Origin: Roseibium porphyridii | GTDB lineage: Bacteria > Pseudomonadota > Alphaproteobacteria > Rhizobiales > Stappiaceae | Direction of reading: 5' to 3' | Length of the DNA: 64,000 nucleotides | Assembly (NCBI RefSeq): GCF_026191725.2 | Contig: NZ_CP120863.1 | Span: 2,398,001 to 2,462,000, forward strand | In this document: positions 8,101 through 15,716 of the stretch, one piece after another | Numbering within the stretch: position 1 is the stretch's first letter | Layout of the letters: every line of letters begins with the position of its first letter | Made by a program: the position numbers and the translations under genes | The notes under the pieces: generated by a model | The model's input: the letters and a program-made list of their open reading frames with translations, nothing else | Databases searched by the model: none | Told to the model about the DNA's origin: nothing

Positions 8101-9096
8101 TCATGTGTAGAACTTGTTGTCGGGAAGCTTGCCGCCAATGCGGGCCATGTCCTTGCCTGCCATTGCTTTCAACATGCGTTCTATGTCCGCGCGAGCCTCG
8201 ACAGCGTTTCGTGCAACGAGATTGCAATGCGGAACCGATGCGGCAAGCAAAGGTGCCGGCAATCCGAGTGCTCCGGTCGCCTGTTCAGCAGCCTTGCCCG
8301 GATCTTCTAGGACTTCGCTGGTGGCGGTTCTGAGCACTTTGAGAATGTCTGGAATCATTTCCGATCCCGTCTCCATAAATGCTCCCGTCACTGCAAGACC
8401 TGCTTGGGGCAGAACAGGCGCAGCATCCGTCATCTCGCCCCAGGCGTCCTGGATATTGATGACCCGTGCGATTTTCTTGCCCGCCTTGCGTCCGCGCAGG
8501 ATGCCGGCGGTTGTTGACGGCTCTGCAGTCAGGGCCGCTTCGACCTTACCTGCCAATAGCAATTGCATGGCTTCGATTGGCGACCCGGCATATGTGATTT
8601 GCAGGTCTTCTTCAGCGTTTAGCCCTGCATGCGATACAAGCTGGCCAAAGATGATTTCCGGTGTGTCACCGCGAAACGGTACGGCAATACTTCTTCCCTT
8701 GAGGTCTGAGATCGACTTAATTTCGGGAGCTTCGCTGATGATGTAGAGCAACCCATCAGTCATAATATTTGCAAGTCGGATCGGAAAGCCGCGATTGTAG
8801 AGATTTGCGGCGGCCTGTACCGGGACAACCGACAATCCAATGCTGCCCGACGTCAGCCCTGCGCGAAGTTCGTCCGGGTTACGCCAGGCCGTGAAAGTTG
8901 CATTTGCGGCCAATGCGCTGAAACCTCCACTCGCGACCGCATGGGCAAGAGTTACGGAAGGCCCTGCCGGAGGTCCAAACAGGGCAAGAGTGTCAGTTTT
9001 GTCCGCCAATGTCAGGGATGGAAGCAACGGTGTTGCAGCTCCGCCTGCCAGAAGAGAGAGCGCGGATCGCCGAGTCAAATCATGGATCTTGCTCAT
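8101..9096 (-). CDS. ABC substrate-binding protein, NitT/TauT type
   Basis: The protein has 331 residues and an N-terminal signal containing TRRSALSLL and a hydrophobic run to about residue 31, consistent with export, perhaps by Tat. The body has the NMT1/SsuA-like layout, including SISDLKGRSIAVPFRGDTPE (about 128-147) and AGKVEAALTAEPST. It should bind a small ligand in the periplasm and deliver it to the permease at 7207-8037. The ligand is unknown. The ATG at 9096 overlaps the cupin stop. Placement between a secreted cupin and NnrS suggests a ligand relevant to low-oxygen or NO metabolism, which is inference only. Confidence 0.88.
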   Translation of the reverse strand: MSKIHDLTRRSALSLLAGGAATPLLPSLTLADKTDTLALFGPPAGPSVTLAHAVASGGFSALAANATFTAWRNPDELRAGLTSGSIGLSVVPVQAAANLYNRGFPIRLANIMTDGLLYIISEAPEIKSISDLKGRSIAVPFRGDTPEIIFGQLVSHAGLNAEEDLQITYAGSPIEAMQLLLAGKVEAALTAEPSTTAGILRGRKAGKKIARVINIQDAWGEMTDAAPVLPQAGLAVTGAFMETGSEMIPDILKVLRTATSEVLEDPGKAAEQATGALGLPAPLLAASVPHCNLVARNAVEARADIERMLKAMAGKDMARIGGKLPDNKFYT

Positions 9097-9524
9097 TTCA
9101 TCTGCTCCAGAATTGCAGGGACGGGTTTTTCGTCATCAAGGACAACAAGCTGGACACGGAGCGCACCACTGCGGGCGGCGAGCCAATGATCCACTCCTGA
9201 AGGGATCGTCAGCAGGCTGCCAGCGGGATAAACGGTTTCTTTTTCCACATCGATCGCGCTTCCATCACCCCAGGACAACTCACCTGAAAGAACGGTCAAT
9301 AGCCGTAGCCCACTCTTGGCCGCGTGCGGGGGTACGACATCTCCTTTGTCCAGATCCAGAAGAACGACGGCAGGGGTACCTTCTGACGTAACAGCGAGCG
9401 GTGTCAGCTGTGCAACGTCATAGACCTCCTTGGATGGAAGTTTTTCAGTTGCTATCAGAGTTGTTTCGGCGGCTGCCGCCGTGAAAAACGATGCAAGCAG
9501 CAACGAAGTCAGAAGCAATCTCAT
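9093..9524 (-). CDS. Secreted cupin-domain protein
   Basis: The protein has 143 residues: a cleavable signal peptide (about 1-19, ending AAAAE), then a single cupin barrel with PPHAAKSGLRLLTVLSGELSW (about 64-84) and PAGSLLTIPSGVDHW (about 100-114). His66 and His113 are the visible candidate metal ligands, fewer than in a classic cupin. A periplasmic binding or sensing role, or a small-molecule enzyme, is possible. It is translationally coupled (4-base overlap) to the ABC binding protein, so the two may act on the same compound. Confidence 0.8.
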   Translation of the reverse strand: MRLLLTSLLLASFFTAAAAETTLIATEKLPSKEVYDVAQLTPLAVTSEGTPAVVLLDLDKGDVVPPHAAKSGLRLLTVLSGELSWGDGSAIDVEKETVYPAGSLLTIPSGVDHWLAARSGALRVQLVVLDDEKPVPAILEQMK

Positions 9525-9593
9525 GAGATTTCCCTTTCTATTTCGCTTCGAGAGCGGATTTGTTTCTGGCTTGCGAGAGGCTGGCTAAGGACG

Positions 9594-9989
9594 TCAAACA
9601 GCAGTTCCTGGTCTGCTGAGAATGAAGAGTGAAGCAGCAGCAATGGCGACTGCCTGGATCACGAGAACTGTCGGAGAGGCGTTCAAGATAACACTGAGCG
9701 TAAGAAGACTCGCCATCATGCCGATTGATACGACTTTGTATCGAAGCGCTATTGCACCGTTTCGACGCCAATCCAGGATGATCGGCCCAAACACGGCGTT
9801 GGTCTCAAGTATGTCCTGCAGATATGGAGAGCTTTTTCCGAAGGCAAAAGCAGCCAGGATAACAAAAGGTGTGGTTGGTAAAACCGGCAAGAAAGTTCCA
9901 ATTGCACCTATCAGAAGCGATACGACACCGATGCCTATCCACACAGCCCGTTTGGCTGCCGGTGCAAGATTTTTGAGAATGCTTTTCAA
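9594..9989 (-). CDS. YbaN/DUF454 family inner-membrane protein
   Basis: The 131-residue protein has the DUF454 pattern GIGVVSLLIGAIGTFLPVLPTTPFVILAAFAF (about 18-47), then SSPYLQDIL, DWRRNGAI and C-terminal hydrophobic helices. Its function is unknown, although the family often occurs in FNR/Anr-regulated loci beside haem or NO functions. The reading frame begins with TTG at 9989 (no ATG is available), preceded by a GAGAG-type site. It is the first gene of the six-gene operon, and an FNR/Dnr box is centred about 69 bases upstream. Confidence 0.82.
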   Translation of the reverse strand: MKSILKNLAPAAKRAVWIGIGVVSLLIGAIGTFLPVLPTTPFVILAAFAFGKSSPYLQDILETNAVFGPIILDWRRNGAIALRYKVVSIGMMASLLTLSVILNASPTVLVIQAVAIAAASLFILSRPGTAV

Positions 9990-10051
9990 AGCGGACTCTC
10001 TTTAACTGGAGTTTAATATTCAGGTTTTAACTGACCAGTCACCGGCTGCAC

Positions 10052-10065
10052 TTGATTTTTATCAA
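10052..10065 (-). promoter_or_regulatory. FNR/Dnr-type binding site
   Basis: TTGAT-TTTT-ATCAA is a perfect match to the FNR/Anr/Dnr consensus TTGAT-N4-ATCAA. If it works from -41.5 on the minus strand, transcription would begin near 10017, about 28 bases before the first codon of the DUF454 gene. That predicts activation of the operon 9989-5241 (including nnrS) when oxygen is low or NO is present. The site is symmetrical, so it could also act to the right. Confidence 0.8.
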
Positions 10066-10139
10066 GACACGTGGGTTTCGAGAAAAAAGAGGGAAGGTGG
10101 GCTCATCTGAGGTGGCCCGGCCTAGAGAGATTTTCCGGA

Positions 10140-10179
10140 GAAAAGGCAGGTGGAAGCTCCAATTTTCACCTGCCTTTTC
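10140..10179. terminator. Terminator-like hairpin with no known upstream gene
   Basis: GAAAAGGCAGGTG (10140-10152) pairs perfectly with CACCTGCCTTTTC (10167-10179), giving 13 base pairs with a 14-base loop, U-rich on the 3' side in both directions. It lies inside a divergent intergenic region, where no protein gene needs terminating. It may end a small RNA or a leader transcript. Confidence 0.5.
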
Positions 10180-10384
10180 ATGTTTGCCCCACGGAGTGAA
10201 GTGACGCGAAAAGTGCAGACTTTTTCGTTATCAGTTGCAAAGATTGCCAGAACATCAGTCTGTGGACCTCCTTGGTTCCTGACAATGCCATGACACCTTG
10301 CCGGGACACGCTTACCAAGCGGTGATAGGTTTGGTGCGAGTTGGTTTGAACTAGGCAACCATTTGCTCTTGTCCGGAGGCAGAC

Positions 10385-11287
10385 ATGGAAGTGCTGCTCC
10401 TTTGTGCCGGTTCGGGCCGGAAATCCTGGGAAGGAGAAAGCTCGAAGCGGCCGCTGCGCACAAAAGGCAAACGACAGGCACAGAAAGTCGGAGCGTGGAT
10501 GGGGCAATGTCACCTTGCCCCGGATATCGTGTTTTCAGCGCCGTGTGAACGCGCTTTTGTCAGTGCTCAAAAGGCATTGAAGGCTGGCGGTTGGACTAGC
10601 CGAAATATCGAAGTTTCGCGAGCCGTTGGCGATGGCAGACTGCCTCGGCTTCAAGGCAGCGGTTTGTCTATGCTGGTTGCGCAAGTATCGGCCATGCGTC
10701 AACTCATTTCAGGCTTGCAGTTGGATATGGAGCCGGGTCTGGCTCCAGGGGTTCTTCTCCGTCTTTGCTTGACTGAAGGAGTGTGGCGGGTGCTGTCACG
10801 GATTGACCCGCGAGACCTTCCCGAGCTTTTTCCGTTTCCGGGGCCGGATGGACCCGAGCGCCGAGAGCGACCATCTTACTACTACACCCAGTCTGCAGTT
10901 GTGCCCTATAGGAGGACACGAGACGGGGTTCAGATCCTGATTGTCGGCTCCAGCAGTGGCCGTCATTGGGTGGTGCCGAAGGGAATTGTTGAACCCGGCC
11001 TTGATCCCGGTGCTTCTGCGGTGATTGAGGCACGCGAGGAAGCGGGCGTTGTGGGGAATGTCAGCGACGAGCCGATTGGCACTTACCACTACGAGAAATG
11101 GGGCGCGCAATGCCATGTCGTTGTCTATGCGTTGGAGGTAGAAACTCTGATCCCGGACGCTGACTGGGAGGAGAACCACCGTCAACGGCAATGGGTTAGT
11201 CCCGAGGAGGCCGCCAGTCGCATGGTGCAATCGGCAATCGGCAGCTTGATTCGTGGATTCGCAATTGAAATTTCCACTGGCCTTTGA
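10385..11287 (+). CDS. SixA-like domain fused to a Nudix hydrolase
   Basis: The protein has 300 residues; GGAGG at 10375-10379 supports the start. Residues 1-130 resemble SixA-type histidine phosphatases (LLLCAGSGRKSW, KRPLRTKGKRQAQKVGAWM, PDIVFSAPCERA), but the catalytic Arg-His of the usual LLLxRHAKS is replaced by Ala-Gly, so this half is probably inactive. Residues 165-300 form a Nudix domain with the box running G200 to G221: E203, E215, E218, E219 and G221 are present, while the Arg of the RE pair is Ile214. The Nudix half should hydrolyse a nucleoside-diphosphate-type compound. Mycobacterial MutT1 has the same two domains in reverse order. The gene converges on the LysR gene. Confidence 0.75.
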   Translation: MEVLLLCAGSGRKSWEGESSKRPLRTKGKRQAQKVGAWMGQCHLAPDIVFSAPCERAFVSAQKALKAGGWTSRNIEVSRAVGDGRLPRLQGSGLSMLVAQVSAMRQLISGLQLDMEPGLAPGVLLRLCLTEGVWRVLSRIDPRDLPELFPFPGPDGPERRERPSYYYTQSAVVPYRRTRDGVQILIVGSSSGRHWVVPKGIVEPGLDPGASAVIEAREEAGVVGNVSDEPIGTYHYEKWGAQCHVVVYALEVETLIPDADWEENHRQRQWVSPEEAASRMVQSAIGSLIRGFAIEISTGL

Positions 11288-11336
11288 GGGTTGATCGAAG
11301 CTCAGAGATCACGACGGAGTTCGGAGTTTCGGTTTG

Positions 11337-12188
11337 TCAGATCGCGGATTTGAAGGCCGAGGTGAGCGCGTTGAGCGTGTCTGAATGACGACCGTTCTTG
11401 ATGCGTGTGTGCAAGATTACCGGCAAGGCCGGCAACGCGGGCAGTCCGAGTCGAGGACCAACATCCACGACACCAAGAGGAAGCATGCGCCGAGACAGTG
11501 CAGACACACCCATGCCAGCGACAACGGCCGCGGACACAGCTGTCACGCCACCGCCAACGAAGACCTCCCGCCATTCAATTCCTGCACGATCAAGCAGCTC
11601 TCCAGCCAAGCTCCTGACACCGCATGGTTCCGGCATGGTTGCGATCGGCAAAGGCTCATCTTCGCTAGGCCGCCAATTCTGGGATGCGAACCAGGAGAAT
11701 TTTTCATTCGCGATGGTCTGGCCGCCGTCTCTTCCCTTGTCAAACCGAACGATTGCGGCGTCCAGAAGCCTGAGATCGTAGTCTTTCAAAAGATCCAGTG
11801 AAGACCCTATCCGGATCTCGATGGTGAGTTGGGGATCTTGCGCATTCATACGCGCGACCAGCGCTGGCAGTTCCGGTCCAGCAACATGATCGCTCAGACC
11901 GATGGTCAGTTTCTGTCGCGGCTCGGCAAGTGTCGTGAAGGCGCGGTCATGGACCTCAAGCAGTTCTCGCGCGTGCACCAGGAACGCAGCGCCGCGCGCT
12001 GTCAGTTCAACGTGTCTTGGCGTTCGCTGAACGAGTTTACAGTCCAGCCTTTCTTCCAGGCGCTTCAGTTTCAATGACATCGCCGATTGGGTCATCCGGG
12101 CCATGTCTGCAGCTCGGGTAAAACTGCCAAGCTCGGCGATCCGGACGAAGGCACGGACACAATCAATATCCAGGGCGCGATCAATCAT
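11337..12188 (-). CDS. LysR family transcription regulator
   Basis: The 283-residue protein begins with a typical LysR winged helix (residues 8-65: FVRIAELGSFTRAADMARMTQSAMSLKLKRLE, then LVQRTPRHVELTARG) and continues with a PBP2-like effector domain. It is divergent from the tautomerase gene at 12280, with 91 bases between the starts, so that enzyme is its likely target. The effector is unknown. Confidence 0.9.
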   Translation of the reverse strand: MIDRALDIDCVRAFVRIAELGSFTRAADMARMTQSAMSLKLKRLEERLDCKLVQRTPRHVELTARGAAFLVHARELLEVHDRAFTTLAEPRQKLTIGLSDHVAGPELPALVARMNAQDPQLTIEIRIGSSLDLLKDYDLRLLDAAIVRFDKGRDGGQTIANEKFSWFASQNWRPSEDEPLPIATMPEPCGVRSLAGELLDRAGIEWREVFVGGGVTAVSAAVVAGMGVSALSRRMLPLGVVDVGPRLGLPALPALPVILHTRIKNGRHSDTLNALTSAFKSAI

Positions 12189-12197
12189 TATGAATGT

Positions 12198-12212
12198 TTA
12201 TCTCTGTAATAA
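12198..12212. promoter_or_regulatory. Possible LysR operator
   Basis: TTAT-N7-ATAA lies in the 91-base gap between the divergent LysR and tautomerase genes, 10 bases before the LysR start codon. The inverted repeat and AT-rich setting fit an autoregulatory LysR box, but the repeat is short. Confidence 0.35.
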
Positions 12213-12279
12213 CATATCATTTCAATTTGTAATGATAGCTTGCGCAAGTCAGTGAGTTCAAGCCTTTCTGGAGGACCAA

Positions 12280-12654
12280 ATGCCAATCGTTCATGTGTCT
12301 ATGTGCGCCGGGCAATCGAAGACTTATCGCGCAGCCGTTCTGGATGGCTTGTATCTTGCCTTGCGTGACGCCTTGAAGGTTCCCGAGGATGATCGTTTCA
12401 TGACAATCACCGAGCACGCGCCTGAAAATTTTCGCTTCGGTTCGGCGTTCGGGGTCGAACGCAGCATAAATGTTCTTTACATCACGATTTCGGTTTTCAA
12501 CACGCGTACTGCGCAGCAGAAAGCAGCTCTCTTTCAGCGGATCGCGGAAGTGCTGACCGAAAATCCGGGTATCCGCCCGGAAGATCTGTTCGTGACGGTG
12601 CATGATCTGCCGAAAGAAAACTGGTCGGTCGGTTATGGGCGTCCATTTGCCTGA
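12280..12654 (+). CDS. Tautomerase superfamily protein
   Basis: The protein has 124 residues, and Met1 is followed by Pro2, the catalytic amino-terminal proline of the 4-oxalocrotonate tautomerase superfamily once Met is removed. The pattern PIVHVSM, DGLYLALRDAL, PEDDRFMTITEH and a late DLFVTVHDLPKENWSVG fits the Tautomerase_2-like group. It would catalyse keto-enol shifts or a related reaction on a small acid. GGAGG sits before the ATG. It is divergent from a LysR gene, which probably controls it. The substrate is unknown. Confidence 0.85.
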   Translation: MPIVHVSMCAGQSKTYRAAVLDGLYLALRDALKVPEDDRFMTITEHAPENFRFGSAFGVERSINVLYITISVFNTRTAQQKAALFQRIAEVLTENPGIRPEDLFVTVHDLPKENWSVGYGRPFA

Positions 12655-12720
12655 GGTTTCAAGAGCAAGAGACCAGTTGTGTCCCGGCTTTTTTGGGCCG
12701 TTGCTCAGTGGAGCGAACGT

Positions 12721-13761
12721 TCAGCCCCAGGTCTGGAGCTTTGCCGAATAGCTTGACAGGTCACCAAAGTGCTCCTTGACCCAGTCCGGATTATAATAGG
12801 TGTCCAGATACCGTTGTCCGCTGTCGCACATCAGCGTGACGATCGAGCCAACTTCGCCCTGGTCCATCATCTTTCTGGCAATTTGAAGAGAGCCCCAGAG
12901 ATTGGTGCCTGTCGAAGCGCCGGCCTTCCGGCCGATCAGTTTTTCAAGCCAGAAAATGGTTGCGACGCTTGCAGCGTCAGGAACCTTGATCATGTCGTCG
13001 ATCACATCCGGTAAAAAGGAATGCTCGACCTTTGGGCGGCCAATCCCTTCTATCCGGCTGGATTTTCCTGAAGTGAGGGTACGATCCCCGCTTTGGTAGG
13101 CATCATAGAAGACCGAATTTTCCGGATCGACGACAGTGAGTTTGGTGTCATATCCCTTGTAGCGGATATATCTGCCGAGGGTCGCGGACGTGCCGCCGGT
13201 GCCGGCGCTCATGACCAGTCTTTTCGGCGTCGAATGCGGTTCCCATTCCAATTGCCGGAAGATGCTTTCGGCGATGTTGTTGTTGCCACGCCAGTCGGTT
13301 GCCCGTTCCGCATACGTGAACTGATCCATGAAGTAACCATCGATGGAGGCGGCCAGCTCCACTGCTGCGCCGTGCATTTCCGGTGCGGATCCAACAAAAT
13401 GTGTTTCGCCCCCGTGAAGGCGGATCTGTTCGATTTTGCTGTGCGCAGTGCTTCTGGGCACAACTGCGATGAACCTGGCGCCGATCATGTTTGCAAAATA
13501 GGCTTCCGACACAGCGGTGCTGCCTGAAGATGCTTCAATGACCGGTGTGTCTTCCCGGATCTTGCCGTTGCAAAGTGCATACAGAAAAAGGGATCTCGCA
13601 AGGCGGTGTTTCAAGCTGCCGGTCGGATGTGTGCTTTCGTCCTTCAGATAGATGTCGACGCCTTCCAGCGAGGGCAGGGGCAATTTGAACAGATGCGTAT
13701 CGGCTGAACGATGTGCGTCCGCATTGATCCTGTTGATTGCCTCTTTTACCCAAGTGCTCAT
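12721..13761 (-). CDS. cds1: PLP-dependent L-cysteine desulfhydrase, Cds1 type
   Basis: This 346-residue fold-type II PLP enzyme has the lysine motif HPTGSLKHRLA (Schiff-base Lys51), the serine/threonine loop EASSGSTAVSEA and a glycine-rich phosphate-binding loop SAGTGGTSATLG. The opening WVKEAINRINADAHRSADTHL and the internal block FTYAERATDWRGNNNIAESI match, from memory, actinobacterial Cds1, which breaks L-cysteine into pyruvate, ammonia and sulfide. A cysteine-synthase activity remains possible. It lies 49 bases after the MFS gene on the same strand. Confidence 0.8.
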   Translation of the reverse strand: MSTWVKEAINRINADAHRSADTHLFKLPLPSLEGVDIYLKDESTHPTGSLKHRLARSLFLYALCNGKIREDTPVIEASSGSTAVSEAYFANMIGARFIAVVPRSTAHSKIEQIRLHGGETHFVGSAPEMHGAAVELAASIDGYFMDQFTYAERATDWRGNNNIAESIFRQLEWEPHSTPKRLVMSAGTGGTSATLGRYIRYKGYDTKLTVVDPENSVFYDAYQSGDRTLTSGKSSRIEGIGRPKVEHSFLPDVIDDMIKVPDAASVATIFWLEKLIGRKAGASTGTNLWGSLQIARKMMDQGEVGSIVTLMCDSGQRYLDTYYNPDWVKEHFGDLSSYSAKLQTWG

Positions 13762-13810
13762 AATCCGCCTTTCCCATCACGCACTGTGCAATTTCAACTT
13801 GATGCGCTCT

Positions 13811-15076
13811 TTAGGATCGGTTGTCTCCGATCAATTTTGGAAGCCGCCAGATAACCGGCAATGAAACAAGGACAGCGACGATCACATAGTAGACAGGCGC
13901 GAAATCGTCGCCGGTTCGGTTGACCAGGTAGGTTGCAATCATCGGCGTTGTGCCGCCAAAGATCGCCATGCAGGTGTTGTAGCCCAGTGCAACGACACTG
14001 CAGCGCAAATGATCCGGTGCCATCAACGTCAAGGCCGAGACGGACAATGCCCACCCTACGGTGCTGGTAATCGTCAGGCCGAACTGACCGAGGAACACAA
14101 TGCCGATGTCGGGTCGGTGCATCAGCCACCAGCTTGGGATGGCCACCAGTAGCGTGCCGACTGCACCGACCAGAAAAACCGATCTTTGACCAAACCTGTC
14201 CGCGGCCAGGCCACAAACCGGCACAAGCAGTGCCATGACAATCAAGTTGACGGTGGTGATGTCGAGCGCGGCGGCGGAGGTGAAGTGCATCTGCGACGTC
14301 AGGTAGGAGACCGCATAGACAAAGATGACGAAGTAGATGACCGCACTCGGGATCAGCAGCAGCACCATCTGTATCAGCAGTCGCCAGTGGTGACGCAGAC
14401 TCTCAATGATGGGAGAGACTTCGTTTGTCTGCGCATCGCTCGGCGCGCTTTCAGTCAGGCTTCGCCGCAAGACAGCGCTGAAGAGTGCAACCATCGCGCC
14501 AAGGGCGAATGGGACCCGCCATCCCCAAGACTGCATGTCTTCCGGAGACAGGGTAGAGCTGACTGCTGCAGGCACGGCAGAGCCCAGGACACAGCCCCAC
14601 ATCATGGCGAAGGCAACCCAGGCTCCGGTGAGAGCCTTTCGCCCGGGTTGGGCCTGCTCCACCAGCAATACACCGGAGGCCGTGTATTCACCTGCAACGG
14701 AAATACCCTGGACGACACGGATAAGAACCAGCAGAACCGCAGCCGTGACGCCGATTTCTTCGTAGGTCGGCAAAAGCGCAATTGCGAGCGAGCCGGCGCC
14801 CATCAAAAGAACCGAAATCATCAAGGCTGTCTTGCGCCCGATCCTGTCGCCGATATGTCCGAATATCACGCTGCCGATTGGCCGGGCAGCGTATCCGACT
14901 GCAAGAACCGCAAAGGCGGACAACAGGGATGCGAACTTGTCTTCGGAGGGAAAAAACAGGGTCGCAAGCGTCGGCGCCAGAAAGCCATAGACCGTGAAAT
15001 CATACCATTCCAAAACATTGCCGCTTGCCGCGGCGAAGATGGAACGCGGTGGCAGTTTTGCTTTTGTAGTGGTCAT
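13811..15076 (-). CDS. MFS transporter, metabolite:H+ symporter group
   Basis: The protein has 421 residues from the ATG at 15076 (a TTG at 15088 would add four) and twelve membrane segments. The opening GNVLEWYDFTVYGFLAPTLATLFFP and the loop GHIGDRIGRKTALMISVLLMGAGS are typical of the MHS family (proline/betaine, shikimate, citrate and dicarboxylate carriers). RVVQGISVAGEY on helix 4 also fits. The substrate is not determined. It lies 186 bases after sugE on the same strand and just before the Cds1-like gene. Confidence 0.88.
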   Translation of the reverse strand: MTTTKAKLPPRSIFAAASGNVLEWYDFTVYGFLAPTLATLFFPSEDKFASLLSAFAVLAVGYAARPIGSVIFGHIGDRIGRKTALMISVLLMGAGSLAIALLPTYEEIGVTAAVLLVLIRVVQGISVAGEYTASGVLLVEQAQPGRKALTGAWVAFAMMWGCVLGSAVPAAVSSTLSPEDMQSWGWRVPFALGAMVALFSAVLRRSLTESAPSDAQTNEVSPIIESLRHHWRLLIQMVLLLIPSAVIYFVIFVYAVSYLTSQMHFTSAAALDITTVNLIVMALLVPVCGLAADRFGQRSVFLVGAVGTLLVAIPSWWLMHRPDIGIVFLGQFGLTITSTVGWALSVSALTLMAPDHLRCSVVALGYNTCMAIFGGTTPMIATYLVNRTGDDFAPVYYVIVAVLVSLPVIWRLPKLIGDNRS

Positions 15077-15123
15077 TGTTGCGCGCAAATGCCTTTGGAG
15101 TGCAGATCGGTTCGGACGATTTT

Positions 15124-15145
15124 AGCCGTGTTGGGAGACACGGCT
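15124..15145. promoter_or_regulatory. Hairpin ahead of the MFS gene
   Basis: AGCCGTGT (15124-15131) pairs with ACACGGCT (15138-15145) around a 6-base loop, 48 bases upstream of the MFS start codon. There is no U-run in either direction, so it is not a standard terminator. It may be part of the MFS leader or a 3' structure of the sugE transcript. Confidence 0.35.
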
Positions 15146-15274
15146 GAAAGGCGAATTTGCATCAAAGGCTCGCATAAGCGCAGACCACATGAAACCCTTT
15201 TTGACACGTTTGCCGTGGATCAACCAGGGCTACAACAAAGGTTGTGCCTCCGGTCAGGTCCTTTTTTCTCAATC

Positions 15275-15586
15275 TCAGGCGAGCTTCATTGTTACGATGC
15301 CCGCGAAAATCAAAAGTGCAGCAATCAAGCGCTGGGCGGTTACTGTTTCGCCAAGAAACCAGATTCCGACCACAAAGGCGCCAACGGCACCAATCCCGGT
15401 CCAGATCATGTAGCTGGTCCCAAGCGGAAGGCTGCGCATCGAAAGCGAAAGAAGACCGAACGAGGCGACCATGGCACCAAGCATGATCAGTGTTGGTGTC
15501 AGACGCGTGAACCCCTGCGATTCCTTCATCGCGAACGCCCAGACAATTTCAAGGAAGCCTGCGGCGAGCAAAAAAAACCAAGCCAT
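15275..15586 (-). CDS. sugE: SugE/Gdx guanidinium exporter (SMR family)
   Basis: This 103-residue protein has four membrane helices. The SMR signature glutamate is Glu13 in FLEIVWAFAMK, and the helix-3 run MIWTGIGAVGAFVVGIWFLGE is typical of the SugE/Gdx branch rather than the EmrE multidrug branch. Gdx proteins swap guanidinium for protons and work as antiparallel dimers. The start is the ATG at 15586, preceded by GGGAG (15594-15598); a longer reading to 15679 would pass through the riboswitch hairpins and is rejected. The guanidine-II riboswitch just upstream supports guanidinium as the substrate. Confidence 0.93.
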   Translation of the reverse strand: MAWFFLLAAGFLEIVWAFAMKESQGFTRLTPTLIMLGAMVASFGLLSLSMRSLPLGTSYMIWTGIGAVGAFVVGIWFLGETVTAQRLIAALLIFAGIVTMKLA

Positions 15587-15600
15587 GGATTTTCTCCCAG

Positions 15601-15650
15601 CCGGGCCGTCCCGTTGATTTGATGAAAGTTGGAGGTCGTCCTCCGGCTGA
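15601..15650 (-). promoter_or_regulatory. Guanidine-II (mini-ykkC) riboswitch
   Basis: Read on the minus strand, there are two short hairpins, each with an ACGR tetraloop: GGAGG-ACGA-CCTCC (15631-15644) and CGGG-ACGG-CCCG (15602-15613), separated by 17 bases. They lie directly before the GGGAG ribosome binding site of sugE. This is the diagnostic layout of guanidine-II RNAs, in which guanidinium docks the two loops and frees the ribosome binding site. Loop sequences, arm lengths and the downstream gene all agree. Confidence 0.92.
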
Positions 15651-15716
15651 TCAGATGGGGTGCCGGCTTGCCGGTTCAAATGAAATTTCCTTCATGTTGA
15701 AAAGCACCTTAAGGCG

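Larger units (their letters stand above)
9990..10384. other. Divergent intergenic region with FNR box and a long hairpin
   Basis: This 395-base region lies between the minus-strand NnrS operon and the plus-strand SixA-Nudix gene. It holds the FNR/Dnr box (10052-10065) and an unexplained 13-base-pair hairpin (10140-10179). No convincing protein gene is visible: minus-strand frames here have no family resemblance. The base composition downstream of the hairpin (10180-10380) shows no further obvious structure. Confidence 0.55.

Noticed and set aside
14186..15622. A 478-residue plus-strand open frame opposite the MFS and sugE genes
   Set aside because: It is antisense to two clear membrane-transporter genes and to the riboswitch; its composition (Arg/Gln/Cys/Asp-rich) is that of a shadow frame and matches no family.
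15587..15679. A longer N-terminus for SugE (31 extra residues)
   Set aside because: Those bases form the two riboswitch hairpins and the ribosome binding site; SugE proteins are about 105 residues.
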